A stretch of DNA of 64,000 nucleotides from Sphingobacteriaceae bacterium (GCA_017745075.1 JAGIAD010000006.1:186001-250000); one strand, 5' to 3'; numbered from the stretch's first letter, positions 25,233 to 34,067 are shown. Notes: generated by a model not told the origin, from the sequence alone. Made by a program: numbers and translations.

Positions 25233-25811
25233 ATGAAATACATTATTCTATTTTTTTTAGTCGCTTTTTCAATTGATCTTTTTGCACAGCAAAAACAGTT
25301 TTCAAAAGATGATAACGGTAAATTTATCTATTATAAAGTAGTAGATTCTCAGTCGTTGAGTAAAGATACACTATTGCAAAGGGCTAAATCTTTTGTTAAT
25401 GTGGCCTATAAAAAATCGATGAAGGCAGAAAGCATTACTGATACCTCCATTTTAGCCAAAGGAACAATGGTTATCGATAAAACCATTTTAGTGGCCGGCC
25501 ATCCAAGTGGGGAAATCAGTTACAGTTTTGTATTTGAAGTACGTAACGGAAAATACAGGTTTTGGTTAACTGATCTGTTGTACATACCTTACCAGCGCGA
25601 TCGTTATGGAAATTTTGTTGCCAGCACTACAATAGGTATCCCATTAGAGCAAAATCCAGGTAAACTTAATGCCGGTGCATGGAAAGATATTGTTAACAGT
25701 ACCTACAATAAAATAGACAAATTTGCAGACGACTTTAAGAAGTATTTAGCAACCAACAGGGTAGAAAAAGCCAAAAAGAAAACCGAAACCATTTCTACCA
25801 AAAAATGGTAA
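25233..25811 (+). CDS. DUF4468-type secreted protein
   Basis: A 192-residue protein with signal peptide (MKYIILFFLVAFSIDLFAQ). The mature part matches by eye the Bacteroidota DUF4468 domain, a TBP-like fold: YYKVVDSQSLSKDTLLQRAK, then KGTMVIDKTILV, ISYSFVFEVRNGKYRFWLTD and a C-terminal helix rich in Lys. Function of the family is unknown; the location is expected to be periplasmic or outer-membrane associated. Convergent with the SRPBCC gene, only 9 bp away. Confidence 0.75.
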   Translation: MKYIILFFLVAFSIDLFAQQKQFSKDDNGKFIYYKVVDSQSLSKDTLLQRAKSFVNVAYKKSMKAESITDTSILAKGTMVIDKTILVAGHPSGEISYSFVFEVRNGKYRFWLTDLLYIPYQRDRYGNFVASTTIGIPLEQNPGKLNAGAWKDIVNSTYNKIDKFADDFKKYLATNRVEKAKKKTETISTKKW

Positions 25812-25820
25812 TGGGCTTAA

Positions 25821-26288
25821 CTAAAGTTTACCAAAAAGTTCTTCAACTTTCTGATAACGGAACTTAAAAATTTTATTGATTTTATTGTTTACGATTACTG
25901 CATTTGCGATGCTGCCAATCGGCCCCCAGCCTATACTATAGTGCAAAATGTCGTGCATGAAAACGCCATCATCTGTTTTTTCGAAACGATGCTGATGGTG
26001 CCAAAAGGCAAATGGGCCGAAACGTTGTTCGTCTATAAAATATTCTTTATCCTTAACATGTGTAATTTCAGTTACCCAGTTCAATTTAATTCCAAATAAA
26101 GGAGAAACTTTATAGGTAATAATTAAACCCGGATACATTTTGGTGTTGGCCATATCAGGCGAGGTAACATCAAAAGCCATATCTTTTGGGGTAATCTCTG
26201 CCAGGTTTAATGGCGAGGAGAAAAAATCCCATGCAGCATCTAAATCTATTGGAAGTCTCTGCTTAAATTCTAATCTGTAAGTTCTCAA
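25821..26288 (-). CDS. SRPBCC-superfamily (Bet v 1-like) protein, TTG start
   Basis: A 155-residue cytosolic protein with the START/Bet v 1-like fold that forms a hydrophobic ligand pocket. Family cues are LDAAWDFFSSPLNLAEITP at the N-terminus, MYPGLIITYKVSPLFGI, FGPFAFWHHQHRFEK and a long C-terminal helix with YQKVEELF. Relatives are often annotated as cell-division-inhibitor-like or cyclase/dehydrase-like; no activity can be assigned. The only available start is TTG at 26288, with an in-frame stop just upstream, so this is a true non-ATG start or an N-terminal sequence error. CATCTTTG about 28 nt upstream may be a weak promoter box. Confidence 0.8.
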   Translation of the reverse strand: MRTYRLEFKQRLPIDLDAAWDFFSSPLNLAEITPKDMAFDVTSPDMANTKMYPGLIITYKVSPLFGIKLNWVTEITHVKDKEYFIDEQRFGPFAFWHHQHRFEKTDDGVFMHDILHYSIGWGPIGSIANAVIVNNKINKIFKFRYQKVEELFGKL

Positions 26289-26324
26289 GTGCTTGTTTTA
26301 AACTACAACAACAAAGATGCGATT

Positions 26325-26385
26325 TTGTTGGTGTTTAACCGCAAAGTTCGCAGAATGAAAGCGCATAGATCGCAGAGTTAGAGCA
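26325..26385. repeat. Phrase-like intergenic tract
   Basis: Reads ACCGCAAAGTTCGCAGAATG followed by GCGCATAGATCGCAGAGTT, a degenerate direct repeat of CGCA-AG-TCGCAGA words. Confidence 0.45.
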
Positions 26386-26390
26386 CAACG

Positions 26391-26495
26391 AGTTTCATCA
26401 TCCCTGACTGATTGCAGTGGAATGGAGGATTCATTAGGGATATTGATCGCTAACGCGACCTATAAATTTCTCGGTTGCGCTCGAAATGACGATAC
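26391..26495. repeat. GTCAT-type intergenic element
   Basis: Begins TTTCATCATCCCTGACTG, contains AGTGGAATGGAGGATTC, and ends GCGCTCGAAATGACGATA. The end motif CTCGAAATGACGAT is shared exactly with the element at 50303-50420. Confidence 0.55.
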
Positions 26496-26533
26496 CCAAC
26501 TTCGGACCTCTGACCTCAAGCTTTCCGACTTAC

Positions 26534-27007
26534 TTAATGTACCATTTTATCGGCACAGGTAGAACTTGCAAATGCTTCCGGTTTGGCTTTAAAGATAAAG
26601 CCCATACTTAAAATATAACCCATAGCATCATTAAGTGCTTTGTTCGATTTAAATGAAGGACTGGTGTTGATGTCGGCATGAACTTCCAATGCTACATCAT
26701 AAATGTCGAGTAAATCGCAGATAGAATAAGCGGTTTCGATAGATTTTTGCACTTCCATCAACATTCTTTCCTTAATGCTTACTTGTTGTGTACTTTTTTC
26801 CTGGTGGATATACATAAAGCCACCATGATGTTCTCTTAACAGCACAATTACCGTTGCAAAATCGGTTATGGCTCCTTTTACCTGCGAATCGGTACCGATG
26901 CAAACTTTAAGCTTATAGCCATTTTCGCTTTCTCTGATAATTGCTTTTTCTACTTCTTCTAAGATCGAAGTTTTAATAATTTCACCATTAAATTTTTTCC
27001 ACGTCAT
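26534..27007 (-). CDS. RNase H-like YkuK-family protein
   Basis: A 157-residue cytosolic protein of the YkuK/DUF458 family, an RNase H-like fold. Visible conserved segments are VCIGTDSQVKG (first acidic residue of the fold), ATVIVLLREHHGGFMYIHQEK, LEVHADINTSPSFKSN and the C-terminal GYILSMGFIFKAKPEAFASS. Three acidic positions typical of the fold (Asp in GTDSQ, Glu in the ERMLMEV helix, Asp in HADIN) are kept, so catalysis is possible, but the substrate is unknown. Small operon-less gene; its leader contains a hairpin (27032-27052). Confidence 0.82.
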   Translation of the reverse strand: MTWKKFNGEIIKTSILEEVEKAIIRESENGYKLKVCIGTDSQVKGAITDFATVIVLLREHHGGFMYIHQEKSTQQVSIKERMLMEVQKSIETAYSICDLLDIYDVALEVHADINTSPSFKSNKALNDAMGYILSMGFIFKAKPEAFASSTCADKMVH

Positions 27008-27031
27008 ACATTGTGTTTTTTGAGGTTAACT

Positions 27032-27052
27032 CCAAAGGAAATCCCTTTGGGA
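27032..27052. repeat. Small intergenic hairpin
   Basis: CCAAAGG-AAAT-CCCTTTGG, a 7-bp perfect stem in the 5' region of the YkuK-like gene. Similar words (CTCCAAAGGGG) occur at 33032-33042. Confidence 0.45.
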
Positions 27053-27243
27053 CAAATGGTTATCAGGTTTTTATAAAAATAAGCGGTAAAAATTAAATAT
27101 GTGTTAAGTGTAAATTGTTTATTTGCTAACAAAATATTAGTTATCAACAAGTTAGTTATAATGTTCCGGATCGACTTATGATTTATTGAAACAAATTATT
27201 ATCCCGGCCGTTAATATTTGTACATTCATAAAAAATCTTAACT

Positions 27244-27462
27244 ATGAGAGCAGAACTAATTCTAGAGTTCCAGTTATTACAAAATAGCAGGGCCAATAAA
27301 TTTTCGGATGAGCTGGCAGATAGAATTTTATCCTCAGTTGATACCATTAATGAAAAAGTGCTATCATCCATGTCCAAACGTGGAAACATGCTGCTGTTAT
27401 TGGATAAAACCCTCAATTTCTCAAGGCTACGTAAATTAAGGAACAGGTTTTTCAAGCCCTAA
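27244..27462 (+). CDS. Small hypothetical protein (72 residues)
   Basis: A short charged, Leu-rich protein of no known family: MRAELILEFQLLQNSRANK, a predicted helix, then a basic C-terminus KLRNRFFKP. The codon pattern resembles the neighbouring genes. A TAATATTTG sequence lies about 25-30 nt upstream with a TTG 23 nt further upstream, a near-consensus Bacteroidota promoter. The basic tail could bind RNA or membrane, but no function is assigned. It is 48 bp upstream of the helicase gene, which has its own promoter box. Confidence 0.5.
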   Translation: MRAELILEFQLLQNSRANKFSDELADRILSSVDTINEKVLSSMSKRGNMLLLLDKTLNFSRLRKLRNRFFKP

Positions 27463-27495
27463 GCAAATAACCGGTTTTGCCTGAGGGGAAATCAT

Positions 27496-27503
27496 TACCT
27501 TTA
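27496..27503 (+). promoter_or_regulatory. Probable -7 box of the DEAD-box helicase gene (TACCTTTA)
   Basis: TACCTTTA (7 of 8 bases fit TAnnTTTG) ends 7 nt before ATG 27511, again suggesting a leaderless or nearly leaderless message. Confidence 0.4.
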
Positions 27504-27510
27504 TCGCAGA

Positions 27511-28815
27511 ATGATAGAAACTGCCTTAAAAAAATTAAATATTGTTGCACTGAACCAGATGCAGGAGGCTTCCTTACAGGCAGCCAAAACAGGTAAAGAT
27601 GTTATACTGATTGCGCCAACAGGTTCGGGAAAAACATTAGCCTTTTTATTGCCCTTACTCTCCAACCTCAAAACAGGAGTAAGGGGAGTTCAGGCGCTGA
27701 TTTTGGTGCCATCGAGAGAACTTGCTCTACAGATTGAGCAGGTTTTCAAACACATGGGTACCCCATTTAAGGTAAACTGCTGTTATGGTGGACATGCTGT
27801 CCGGATAGAAAAAAATAATCTTGCGCACCCGCCGGCCGTTTTAATCGGTACACCGGGCAGGATAGCATATCACCTGGATAACCAAAATTTTGACGAATCT
27901 TTTGTCCAGACCTTGGTTTTGGATGAGTTTGATAAATCGCTTGAGTTTGGTTTCGAAAACGATATGTCTTACATTATCGGTTCGCTGCTTTCGTTAAAAC
28001 AACGTATACTAACTTCGGCGACGAAAATGGAAGAGATTCCGGCATTTGTGAAAATCAATACTCCGGTAGAAATCGATTTTTCAAAAAATATCGAAGCCAA
28101 ACCAGATTTAAAGCTTAAAAAAATAACAGCACCCGCTGCTGATAAATTAGATTACCTTTTTAGGTTACTAAGTAAGATTGGCGATAAAAACACCTTGGTA
28201 TTTTGTAACCATAGGGAAACCGTCGACCGGATCAGCGATCTGCTTTTCGAAAATGGTTTAGGGCATGATGTCTTTCATGGCGGAATGGAGCAGTTTGACC
28301 GGGAAAAAGCGCTGCTGAAATTTAGAAATGGGAGCCACAGGATTTTAATCACAACAGATCTTGCTGCCCGTGGTCTGGATATCCCTGAAGTAGAATATAT
28401 TGTACATTACCAGTTGCCTTATACACAGGATGCTTACATTCACCGCAATGGCCGTACCGCACGGATGCACGCCAAAGGAACAGCTTATGTTATTTTAACC
28501 AACGAAGAAAACTATAAATATTTACCTGATGATATTGAAGAGGAAGTTTTATCGGCTAACTATAAATTGCCTGAAGCCAGCGATTGGGTAACCTTGTATT
28601 TGGCCCATGGCAAGAAAGATAAAATTAACAAAATTGATATCGTTGGTTTATTTTTGCAAAAAGGTAATTTATCCAAAGAAGACCTGGGATTGATAGAAGT
28701 TAAAGATACCACGAGTTATGTAGCTGTTAAAAGAAGCAAGGTAGAAAAACTATTGAAAGCGCTGAATGGAGAAAAAATTAAAGGAAAAAAACTTAAATTA
28801 GAAATAGCCAGTTGA
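27511..28815 (+). CDS. DEAD-box RNA helicase with variant DEFD motif
   Basis: A 434-residue ATP-dependent RNA helicase. Domain 1 has APTGSGKT (35-42), VPSRELALQ, GTPGR, motif II DEFD (138-141) and SAT (169-171). Domain 2 has LVFCNHRETVD, TTDLAARGLDIPEV and HRNGRTAR. Motif II reads DEFD where nearly all family members have DEAD; the Asp-Glu pair that binds Mg-ATP is kept. After residue 355 a C-terminal domain ends VAVKRSKVEKLLKALNGEKI, resembling the DbpA/CsdA RNA-binding domain that recognises 23S rRNA. Likely role: ribosome assembly or RNA remodelling. A phrase-like tract (TAGTTCATTAGTAAATAGTT, 28830-28849) follows the gene. Confidence 0.9.
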   Translation: MIETALKKLNIVALNQMQEASLQAAKTGKDVILIAPTGSGKTLAFLLPLLSNLKTGVRGVQALILVPSRELALQIEQVFKHMGTPFKVNCCYGGHAVRIEKNNLAHPPAVLIGTPGRIAYHLDNQNFDESFVQTLVLDEFDKSLEFGFENDMSYIIGSLLSLKQRILTSATKMEEIPAFVKINTPVEIDFSKNIEAKPDLKLKKITAPAADKLDYLFRLLSKIGDKNTLVFCNHRETVDRISDLLFENGLGHDVFHGGMEQFDREKALLKFRNGSHRILITTDLAARGLDIPEVEYIVHYQLPYTQDAYIHRNGRTARMHAKGTAYVILTNEENYKYLPDDIEEEVLSANYKLPEASDWVTLYLAHGKKDKINKIDIVGLFLQKGNLSKEDLGLIEVKDTTSYVAVKRSKVEKLLKALNGEKIKGKKLKLEIAS

Positions 28816-28965
28816 GGTTTTGCTTCAATAGTTCATTAGTAAATAGTTCATCGGGTTCAGGCAACCGTTAAACTTTTGAACTTTCCGACATTAAATTTTT
28901 TTCGAGCCTGCAACATTTCAGCTTTAAAACGTTCTAACATTAAAACATTCAACAACTCAAACCGC

Positions 28966-29199
28966 ATGAGCAACAACGATATATTAAAAAAATTAAGAGT
29001 AGCCCTATCATTAAAAACGGAAGATATTATTACGATCTGTAATCTGGTTGGCTTTAAGGTAACCAAGGCCGAGCTGGGTGATATTTTCAGGAACGAAGAT
29101 CATGAAAATTTTAAACCTTGTGGCGACCAGATCCTCCGTAATTTTTTGAACGGTCTGGTAATTTACAAAAGGGGTCCGAGGGATGAAAAAAAGCAATAA
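28966..29199 (+). CDS. DUF1456-type protein (single repeat)
   Basis: A 77-residue protein matching the DUF1456/YehS repeat: NNDILKKLRVALSLKTEDII, ICNLVGFKVTKAELGDIFRN, FKPCGDQILRNFLNGLVIYK and RGP. E. coli YehS (about 156 residues) has two such repeats; this version has one, as in other Bacteroidota. ATG 28966 is used because earlier in-frame starts (28876) encode non-conserved sequence from the intergenic region. The next gene starts within it (ATG 29183, 17-bp overlap), indicating coupling. Function unknown. Confidence 0.8.
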   Translation: MSNNDILKKLRVALSLKTEDIITICNLVGFKVTKAELGDIFRNEDHENFKPCGDQILRNFLNGLVIYKRGPRDEKKQ

Positions 29200-31873
29200 T
29201 TTATGCTTTTTATTATTTTTTATACTGATCACTTTCTCTTTTAACGCGCTCGCACAGTCTCAGTTTAAAATAAGAGGCAGCATAATCGATTCTTTAAAAA
29301 AGCCTATTGAGGGGGTAACCGTCCGGTTGCTTACCAACAAAGATACCCTTCGCTCAAATTCTGATGCGAAAGGGAATTTTACATTCACAAAGGTAAGCCA
29401 GAATAAATTTTACCTTAGCATTACTGCACTGGGTTATAAACCATTTGTCTCCGTCTACGAAATCGAACCTTCAGAGAAAAATTCCGTTTTGGAGCCTATT
29501 ATGCTCAAAATAGAAACAATCCGCCTGGAAGATGTAGAGGTTAAAATAAAGGTGGATCCCATTAAGATCAAAAAAGATACCATTGAATATAATGCCAGGG
29601 CTTATACAGTACGAGAAAACGATAAAGTTGAAGACCTGCTAAAGCAACTTCAGGGGATTGAGGTTGACGAAAAAGGTGCCGTTACCGTAATGGGTAAAAA
29701 AATGTCCAAACTCCGCGTAAATGGCGAAGATTTTTTTACAAGTAACGTTGAAGATTACATTAGGCAATTGCCTGCCGATATTATTGCCAAACTTCAGGTT
29801 ATTGACGATTATGGTGATGAAGCCAATTTTACAGGCATAAAAACCGGTACGCCACAAAAAATGTTGAATCTGGTAACCAAGCCAGGTATGGATAAAGGTT
29901 TTTTCGGCGGAGTAGAAACAAGTTCTGCTACCAATAACGCACACAATCTTGGTACACGCGGCAGTATATGGAAAAAAACAAAGCAAATTGGTTTTGGAGG
30001 CAGTTACGGTCTAACCAATAATGAGTTTGCCAAAATAAACAATGGTGCCTTAAACGGTAACATAAGGGATAAAATCTCGAAAGAATTTAGTCTTAACGGT
30101 GGTTATCATTTTAATGACGGAATTAATAAATCTATTCAGAGTAATTATCTCGAAACATTTAATCCGCAGGGAACCATATTCGATTTAAGGGAAAGTGCCA
30201 ATCATTCCAAATCGTTAAGCAATAGTATTAACCTGGGCCTGAATGGTGCTACAAAGAAAAACTATTTTAATATTTCTCTTAACGGGGCTTTAGCCAATAC
30301 CCGTAACGACGCATTTTCTACTTCGAATAAAACCGGATTTATCAAACAGGACCTGATATCTAATTCAGGCTCCCGGAATAGCAGTCCTAATGTTAACGGA
30401 AGTATCAATTGGTCTTCGCGGTTGGCTAATAATAAACGTTCGCTGTCAATGGGGTTTAATTTTGGGTCGAGTGAAGGGAATTCGAGCAGTACAATCAACG
30501 ACATTATCAGGTATTATAATGAAACCACCAATATACTGGTTAAAGATTCGTTACTAAACAGATTGGTTGCTAACAATACCTCAAATTCTAATTTTGGAGG
30601 TAATTTTCAATTTTCCAATTCATTAAAAGAAGCGACCGACAGCACAGGGTATAGCTTTATTAACCTGTCTTATCGCTTTTCGGTTAGTAGAAGCCGGAAT
30701 TTGCAAACCACAACAGTTACCAATCCACTGGGCAACAGTTTTGTAGTCGATTCGCTAGGTCAGGATTATGTATCCAATTTTATAAACCAGAATTTTGGAA
30801 TCGGTTTTAATACCAGTGCCAAGCAGATCAGTTATAATTTCGGGCTTAATTTCTCTCCAAGTATCATTATCGGTAAATACCAAAATACCGGGCAGGAGTT
30901 AAAAAATTACCAGTTTAATTTTTCACCTTCTGCTAATTTAAGTTACCAGATTAAAGACAATAAAAACTTAAGTTTTGGCTATAACGGTTATACAAACTCT
31001 CCCGATTTTAATAAATTACAGCCCATTAGAAATAATAATGATGTACAAAACCTGATAATCGGTAATCCGGACCTGAAAGCAACATCGAGTCATACCGCCG
31101 ATTTGAGCTATAATCAATTTGGCCTCAAATCCGGATTAAGTATTATGGCAGGTTTATCGGGCACTTTCGCTTTTAATAGCGTAGTGAGTAATACGGTTTT
31201 TCTGCGCGATACCCTAAACAGTTTAAAACAACAGACCACCTATGAGAATGTAAACGGTATTTACAATGTAGGAGCTAATTATTCCTTAAATAAAAGATTG
31301 TTAGCTAATAAACTATCACTTTCTGTCAATGGAAATATTGCCTATAGCCATAATGTTTTTTATACCGAAAATGTGTTGAACAGGAGTAGTGGAATTAACA
31401 TTTCAAATGCTTTTAGGCTTAACCTGAATGAGAAAAAATATTCATTTAATACCAGCGTATCGTATAGTTTCAGTTCAAACACTTATTCTGTAATGAATCA
31501 GAATATTAAAAATGTGCAGGTTTTAGGTTTGAATGGGAGTACCAGTTGGATTCCGAATAAGCGGTTCAGGATAAATGCATCGGCCTCTAAAAGTTTAAAT
31601 TTCGGGTATAATCTATATTCGGGCAATCCTTTATTGGTAAATATGGGATTAAATGCATCCTTATTAAAGAATAATAAACTGCTTTTTTCTATCCAGGCAA
31701 ACGATCTGTTTAACCAGGGAGCACTTTTTAGTACCAGTATTAGCAATAACTCTATTTCCGAGAACCGGACAAGGTTTATCAGCCGTTTTGTACAAGCTAC
31801 TTTGAGCTATAACCTGAGCCAGTTTGGAAATAAAAAAGGTAAAACAAATAGTAACTTTAATGCCGACGAATAA
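29183..31873 (+). CDS. Large outer-membrane beta-barrel protein with carboxypeptidase-regulatory domain (OMP_b-brl_3 type)
   Basis: An 896-residue TonB-receptor-like outer-membrane protein. In order: signal peptide (to about 24, ending FNALAQ), a carboxypeptidase regulatory-like beta-sandwich (about 27-115, IRGSIIDSLKKPIEGVTV), a plug-like region (about 120-235; YTVRENDKVEDLLKQLQGIE, MSKLRVNGEDFF, PADIIAKLQVIDDY), then a long Asn/Ser-rich barrel. This matches the Bacteroidota OMP_b-brl_3 group, which lacks the classic SusC motifs. The ligand is unknown. It overlaps the DUF1456 gene by 17 bp and is followed 58 bp later by a secreted GDSL hydrolase. Confidence 0.85.
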   Translation: MKKSNNLCFLLFFILITFSFNALAQSQFKIRGSIIDSLKKPIEGVTVRLLTNKDTLRSNSDAKGNFTFTKVSQNKFYLSITALGYKPFVSVYEIEPSEKNSVLEPIMLKIETIRLEDVEVKIKVDPIKIKKDTIEYNARAYTVRENDKVEDLLKQLQGIEVDEKGAVTVMGKKMSKLRVNGEDFFTSNVEDYIRQLPADIIAKLQVIDDYGDEANFTGIKTGTPQKMLNLVTKPGMDKGFFGGVETSSATNNAHNLGTRGSIWKKTKQIGFGGSYGLTNNEFAKINNGALNGNIRDKISKEFSLNGGYHFNDGINKSIQSNYLETFNPQGTIFDLRESANHSKSLSNSINLGLNGATKKNYFNISLNGALANTRNDAFSTSNKTGFIKQDLISNSGSRNSSPNVNGSINWSSRLANNKRSLSMGFNFGSSEGNSSSTINDIIRYYNETTNILVKDSLLNRLVANNTSNSNFGGNFQFSNSLKEATDSTGYSFINLSYRFSVSRSRNLQTTTVTNPLGNSFVVDSLGQDYVSNFINQNFGIGFNTSAKQISYNFGLNFSPSIIIGKYQNTGQELKNYQFNFSPSANLSYQIKDNKNLSFGYNGYTNSPDFNKLQPIRNNNDVQNLIIGNPDLKATSSHTADLSYNQFGLKSGLSIMAGLSGTFAFNSVVSNTVFLRDTLNSLKQQTTYENVNGIYNVGANYSLNKRLLANKLSLSVNGNIAYSHNVFYTENVLNRSSGINISNAFRLNLNEKKYSFNTSVSYSFSSNTYSVMNQNIKNVQVLGLNGSTSWIPNKRFRINASASKSLNFGYNLYSGNPLLVNMGLNASLLKNNKLLFSIQANDLFNQGALFSTSISNNSISENRTRFISRFVQATLSYNLSQFGNKKGKTNSNFNADE

Positions 31874-31931
31874 GGTAATTAGACCCAGATTATTTAGTTT
31901 AGCGTTTCGCTGGTTACCAATTACATATCCC

Positions 31932-32669
31932 ATGAAAAGTAAATTCTTGTTTTTCATCTTGCTGATTTCTGCAGGCAGTTTGTTTGCACAGGCTCAGAAA
32001 GCAGATTCCTTAAACAATAAACCTAAAAAAGAAAACTTTGCCGATGATTGGGCGGCCCTTACGAAGTACCAGAAAGAGAACGAACTTTTGCCTCCTCCAA
32101 ACCGAAAAGAAAAGCGGGTGGTATTTTTAGGAAGTTCAATTTTTGAGTTCTGGAAACAGAAAGATCCTGAATATTTTACTAAAAACCCATATCTGGATAG
32201 GGGAATAAGCGGGCAGATTTCGCCGCAATTGCTTATCCGTTTCCGGCAGGATGTAATTAACCTTAAGCCGAAAGTTGTGATTATCTTGGCGGGTAGTAAT
32301 GATATTGCAGGCAATACAGGTCATGTTACCACCGATAAGATTATGGATAATATTAAATCGATGGCAGAACTGGCGCGGTTACACCATATTAAGGTAATAC
32401 TTTGTAAATACCTGCCTGTTTACGAATATCCATGGAATAAGAATATTAAAGCAGCCGATAGCATTATTAATTTAAATGAAAAGATTGCTGCCTATGCAAA
32501 AAATAGAAATTACACCATTTTAGATTATTGGACACCTCTGGTAGACGAAAGGAAAGGGCAGCGGGCTGAGTTAACAGTTGATGGTGTTCATCCTAATCTT
32601 GCAGGTTATAAAATAATGGAAGAGGTGACAGATGCTGCGGTTAAAAAAGCGTTGAAAAACAGGCATTAA
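31932..32669 (+). CDS. Secreted SGNH/GDSL-family hydrolase
   Basis: A 245-residue esterase/lipase-like enzyme with signal peptide (FLFFILLISAGSLFAQ). SGNH catalytic blocks are all present: FLGSSIFEFW with nucleophile S69, RGISGQ with the oxyanion Gly, AGSNDIA with N123, and DGVHPN with D217 and H220. The fold is that of platelet-activating-factor acetylhydrolase-like and carbohydrate-esterase relatives; the substrate could be an acetylated glycan or a lipid. The true start is ATG 31932, 108 bp inside the longest open frame, because only it begins a signal peptide. Linked to the large barrel gene before it. A phrase-like tract (32672-32702) follows. Confidence 0.85.
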   Translation: MKSKFLFFILLISAGSLFAQAQKADSLNNKPKKENFADDWAALTKYQKENELLPPPNRKEKRVVFLGSSIFEFWKQKDPEYFTKNPYLDRGISGQISPQLLIRFRQDVINLKPKVVIILAGSNDIAGNTGHVTTDKIMDNIKSMAELARLHHIKVILCKYLPVYEYPWNKNIKAADSIINLNEKIAAYAKNRNYTILDYWTPLVDERKGQRAELTVDGVHPNLAGYKIMEEVTDAAVKKALKNRH

Positions 32670-32770
32670 AGATTCATTGACCATTAGTTCATTGGTGAGT
32701 ATTGTGCAAAAAGACTGTGCATATTCAGTGAACCATCAGCTAAAATATCTTTATATTAAAATAGAAACGT

Positions 32771-32880
32771 CGTCATCCTGACCGAAGCAACAACGCGAAG
32801 TGAGAAGATTTACCTCTATAGATTTTGCTTTGCAGAGCCTGTGGGGGCTCGACTTCGTTTCTCTCCGCTTGAAGTGACAC
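32771..32880. repeat. GTCAT-type intergenic element
   Basis: Begins CGTCATCCTGACCGAAGC and ends CTCTCCGCTTGAAGTGAC. The arms are imperfect inverted repeats of each other and the middle contains ATCTATAG-like sequence (CTCTATAGATTTTG). It occupies much of the 32670-33105 gap. The rest of that gap is AT-rich; GCCTC-CAAA-GGGGC then TATTTTTTT at 33029-33053 may be an attenuator-like hairpin. Confidence 0.55.
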
Positions 32881-33105
32881 CTAAAACTTGCAGGTTATTC
32901 ATATTGATTTTTCAGAATAAATAGATGTAATAATTTATTTTTATGAATTTTCAATAATATTTGAAAGTTTAATAAATTTAACTTACTTTTACATTGTGAA
33001 AGGAAAAAGAGTAAAACATTTTAAAGAATGCCTCCAAAGGGGCGTATTTTTTTAATTTATACTTTCAATTTTTCCTGAAAATTAAATAAATTAAAATTGT
33101 TGATT

Positions 33106-33453
33106 ATGGATTACAATATACTCGGCTATGCCATCTTTATAACGGTTATTGTATTTGTCATAATAGTAGTAGGAAAAATATGCTACCATAACGGAAATAT
33201 CTTTGTAGCCGAACTGATCCCTGATCACCTCGACCTCTGCAAACAGATCAATAAATCGCTACTGGTTGCTTATTACCTGGTAAACATAGGCTATTGTGCC
33301 GTGACATTGGTAGGTTGGGAGACGATCACTTCATGGCAACAGTTGGCAGAAGTAATGGCAGTAAAAGTGGCCACCATTGTTTGCATCTTATCGGTACTTC
33401 ATTATTCAAATATTTATTTGCTTACCCATACCATACATAAATTAATAAAATAA
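33106..33453 (+). CDS. Small integral membrane protein, paralogue A
   Basis: A 115-residue protein with three predicted helices: GYAIFITVIVFVIIVVGKIC, the YYLVNIGYCAVTLVGW segment and VATIVCILSVLHYSNIYLL. A polar loop (HNGNIFVAELIPDHLDLC) separates helices 1 and 2. No family is recognised. It shares layout and the motif N(K)xLxxxxYLxNIGxx with the next gene, so the two are distant tandem paralogues, 19 bp apart and probably cotranscribed. ATG 33106 is preferred to two upstream TTG codons. Confidence 0.65.
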   Translation: MDYNILGYAIFITVIVFVIIVVGKICYHNGNIFVAELIPDHLDLCKQINKSLLVAYYLVNIGYCAVTLVGWETITSWQQLAEVMAVKVATIVCILSVLHYSNIYLLTHTIHKLIK

Positions 33454-33472
33454 CAACCTAAATTTTTTCATT

Positions 33473-33856
33473 ATGGAAACGACTAAAATTTTAATCGGCT
33501 ATGCAGTTTACCTACCCATTGCACTTTTTTTAACTTTTTATGTTTCAAAAACGCTGTTCAAAAACAGTAAGGTATATATGCTCGATATTTTTAAGGGCAG
33601 GGAAGAAATAGCGGGGGCAACCAATAAACTTTTCGAAACGGGTTTTTATCTGCTCAATATCGGTTTTGCCCTGCTGATCATGAAAATTACCATCAATGAA
33701 AACAATTATCGCGATTTAATAGAAGCTTTAAGTTCCAAGATTGGTGGATTTGCCATCTACCTCGGGATAATGCTGTTCGTTAACCTGTATTTCTTTTTCA
33801 GGGGAAAACGAAAAGCCAAAGAAAATCAAAGGCCAAATCCTTTTCAACCGGCATAA
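33473..33856 (+). CDS. Small integral membrane protein, paralogue B
   Basis: A 127-residue protein with three helices in the same arrangement as its upstream neighbour: IGYAVYLPIALFLTFYVSK, a loop with NSKVYMLDIF, then ATNKLFETGFYLLNIGFALL and IYLGIMLFVNLYFFF, ending in a basic Pro-rich tail. The shared NK-L-E/L-YLLNIG motif marks them as paralogues. A hetero-complex in the inner membrane is a reasonable guess. No function can be assigned. Confidence 0.65.
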   Translation: METTKILIGYAVYLPIALFLTFYVSKTLFKNSKVYMLDIFKGREEIAGATNKLFETGFYLLNIGFALLIMKITINENNYRDLIEALSSKIGGFAIYLGIMLFVNLYFFFRGKRKAKENQRPNPFQPA

Positions 33857-33870
33857 TTATAAGAAAAATT

Positions 33871-33963
33871 GTCATTCTGAACCTGTAGAAGTACCTACGT
33901 AGATTTATTGTAAGTGTTTCGATACTTCGTCAAGCTCAGTACAGGCTGGGCTCAACGTGACAG
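33871..33963. repeat. GTCAT-type intergenic element
   Basis: Starts GTCATTCTGAACCTGTAG and ends GGCTGGGCTCAACGTGACAG. Also contains TTTCGATACTTCGTCAAGCT, which occurs in many Bacteroidota intergenic elements. Confidence 0.5.
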
Positions 33964-34034
33964 TTTCTGGTTATCAAGTTATCTTATTCTAACGCTCAGA
34001 TTTATTTTAAAACCTTTCCATTAACGCCTCAAAC

Positions 34035-34063
34035 AAAAAAGTCCCGATTTTTGATCGGGACTT
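34035..34063 (-). terminator. Terminator of ettA
   Basis: On the minus strand AAGTCCCGATC folds with ATCGGGACTT and is followed by TTTTTTG, 5 nt after the ettA stop at 34068. Confidence 0.85.
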
Positions 34064-34067
34064 TGCA

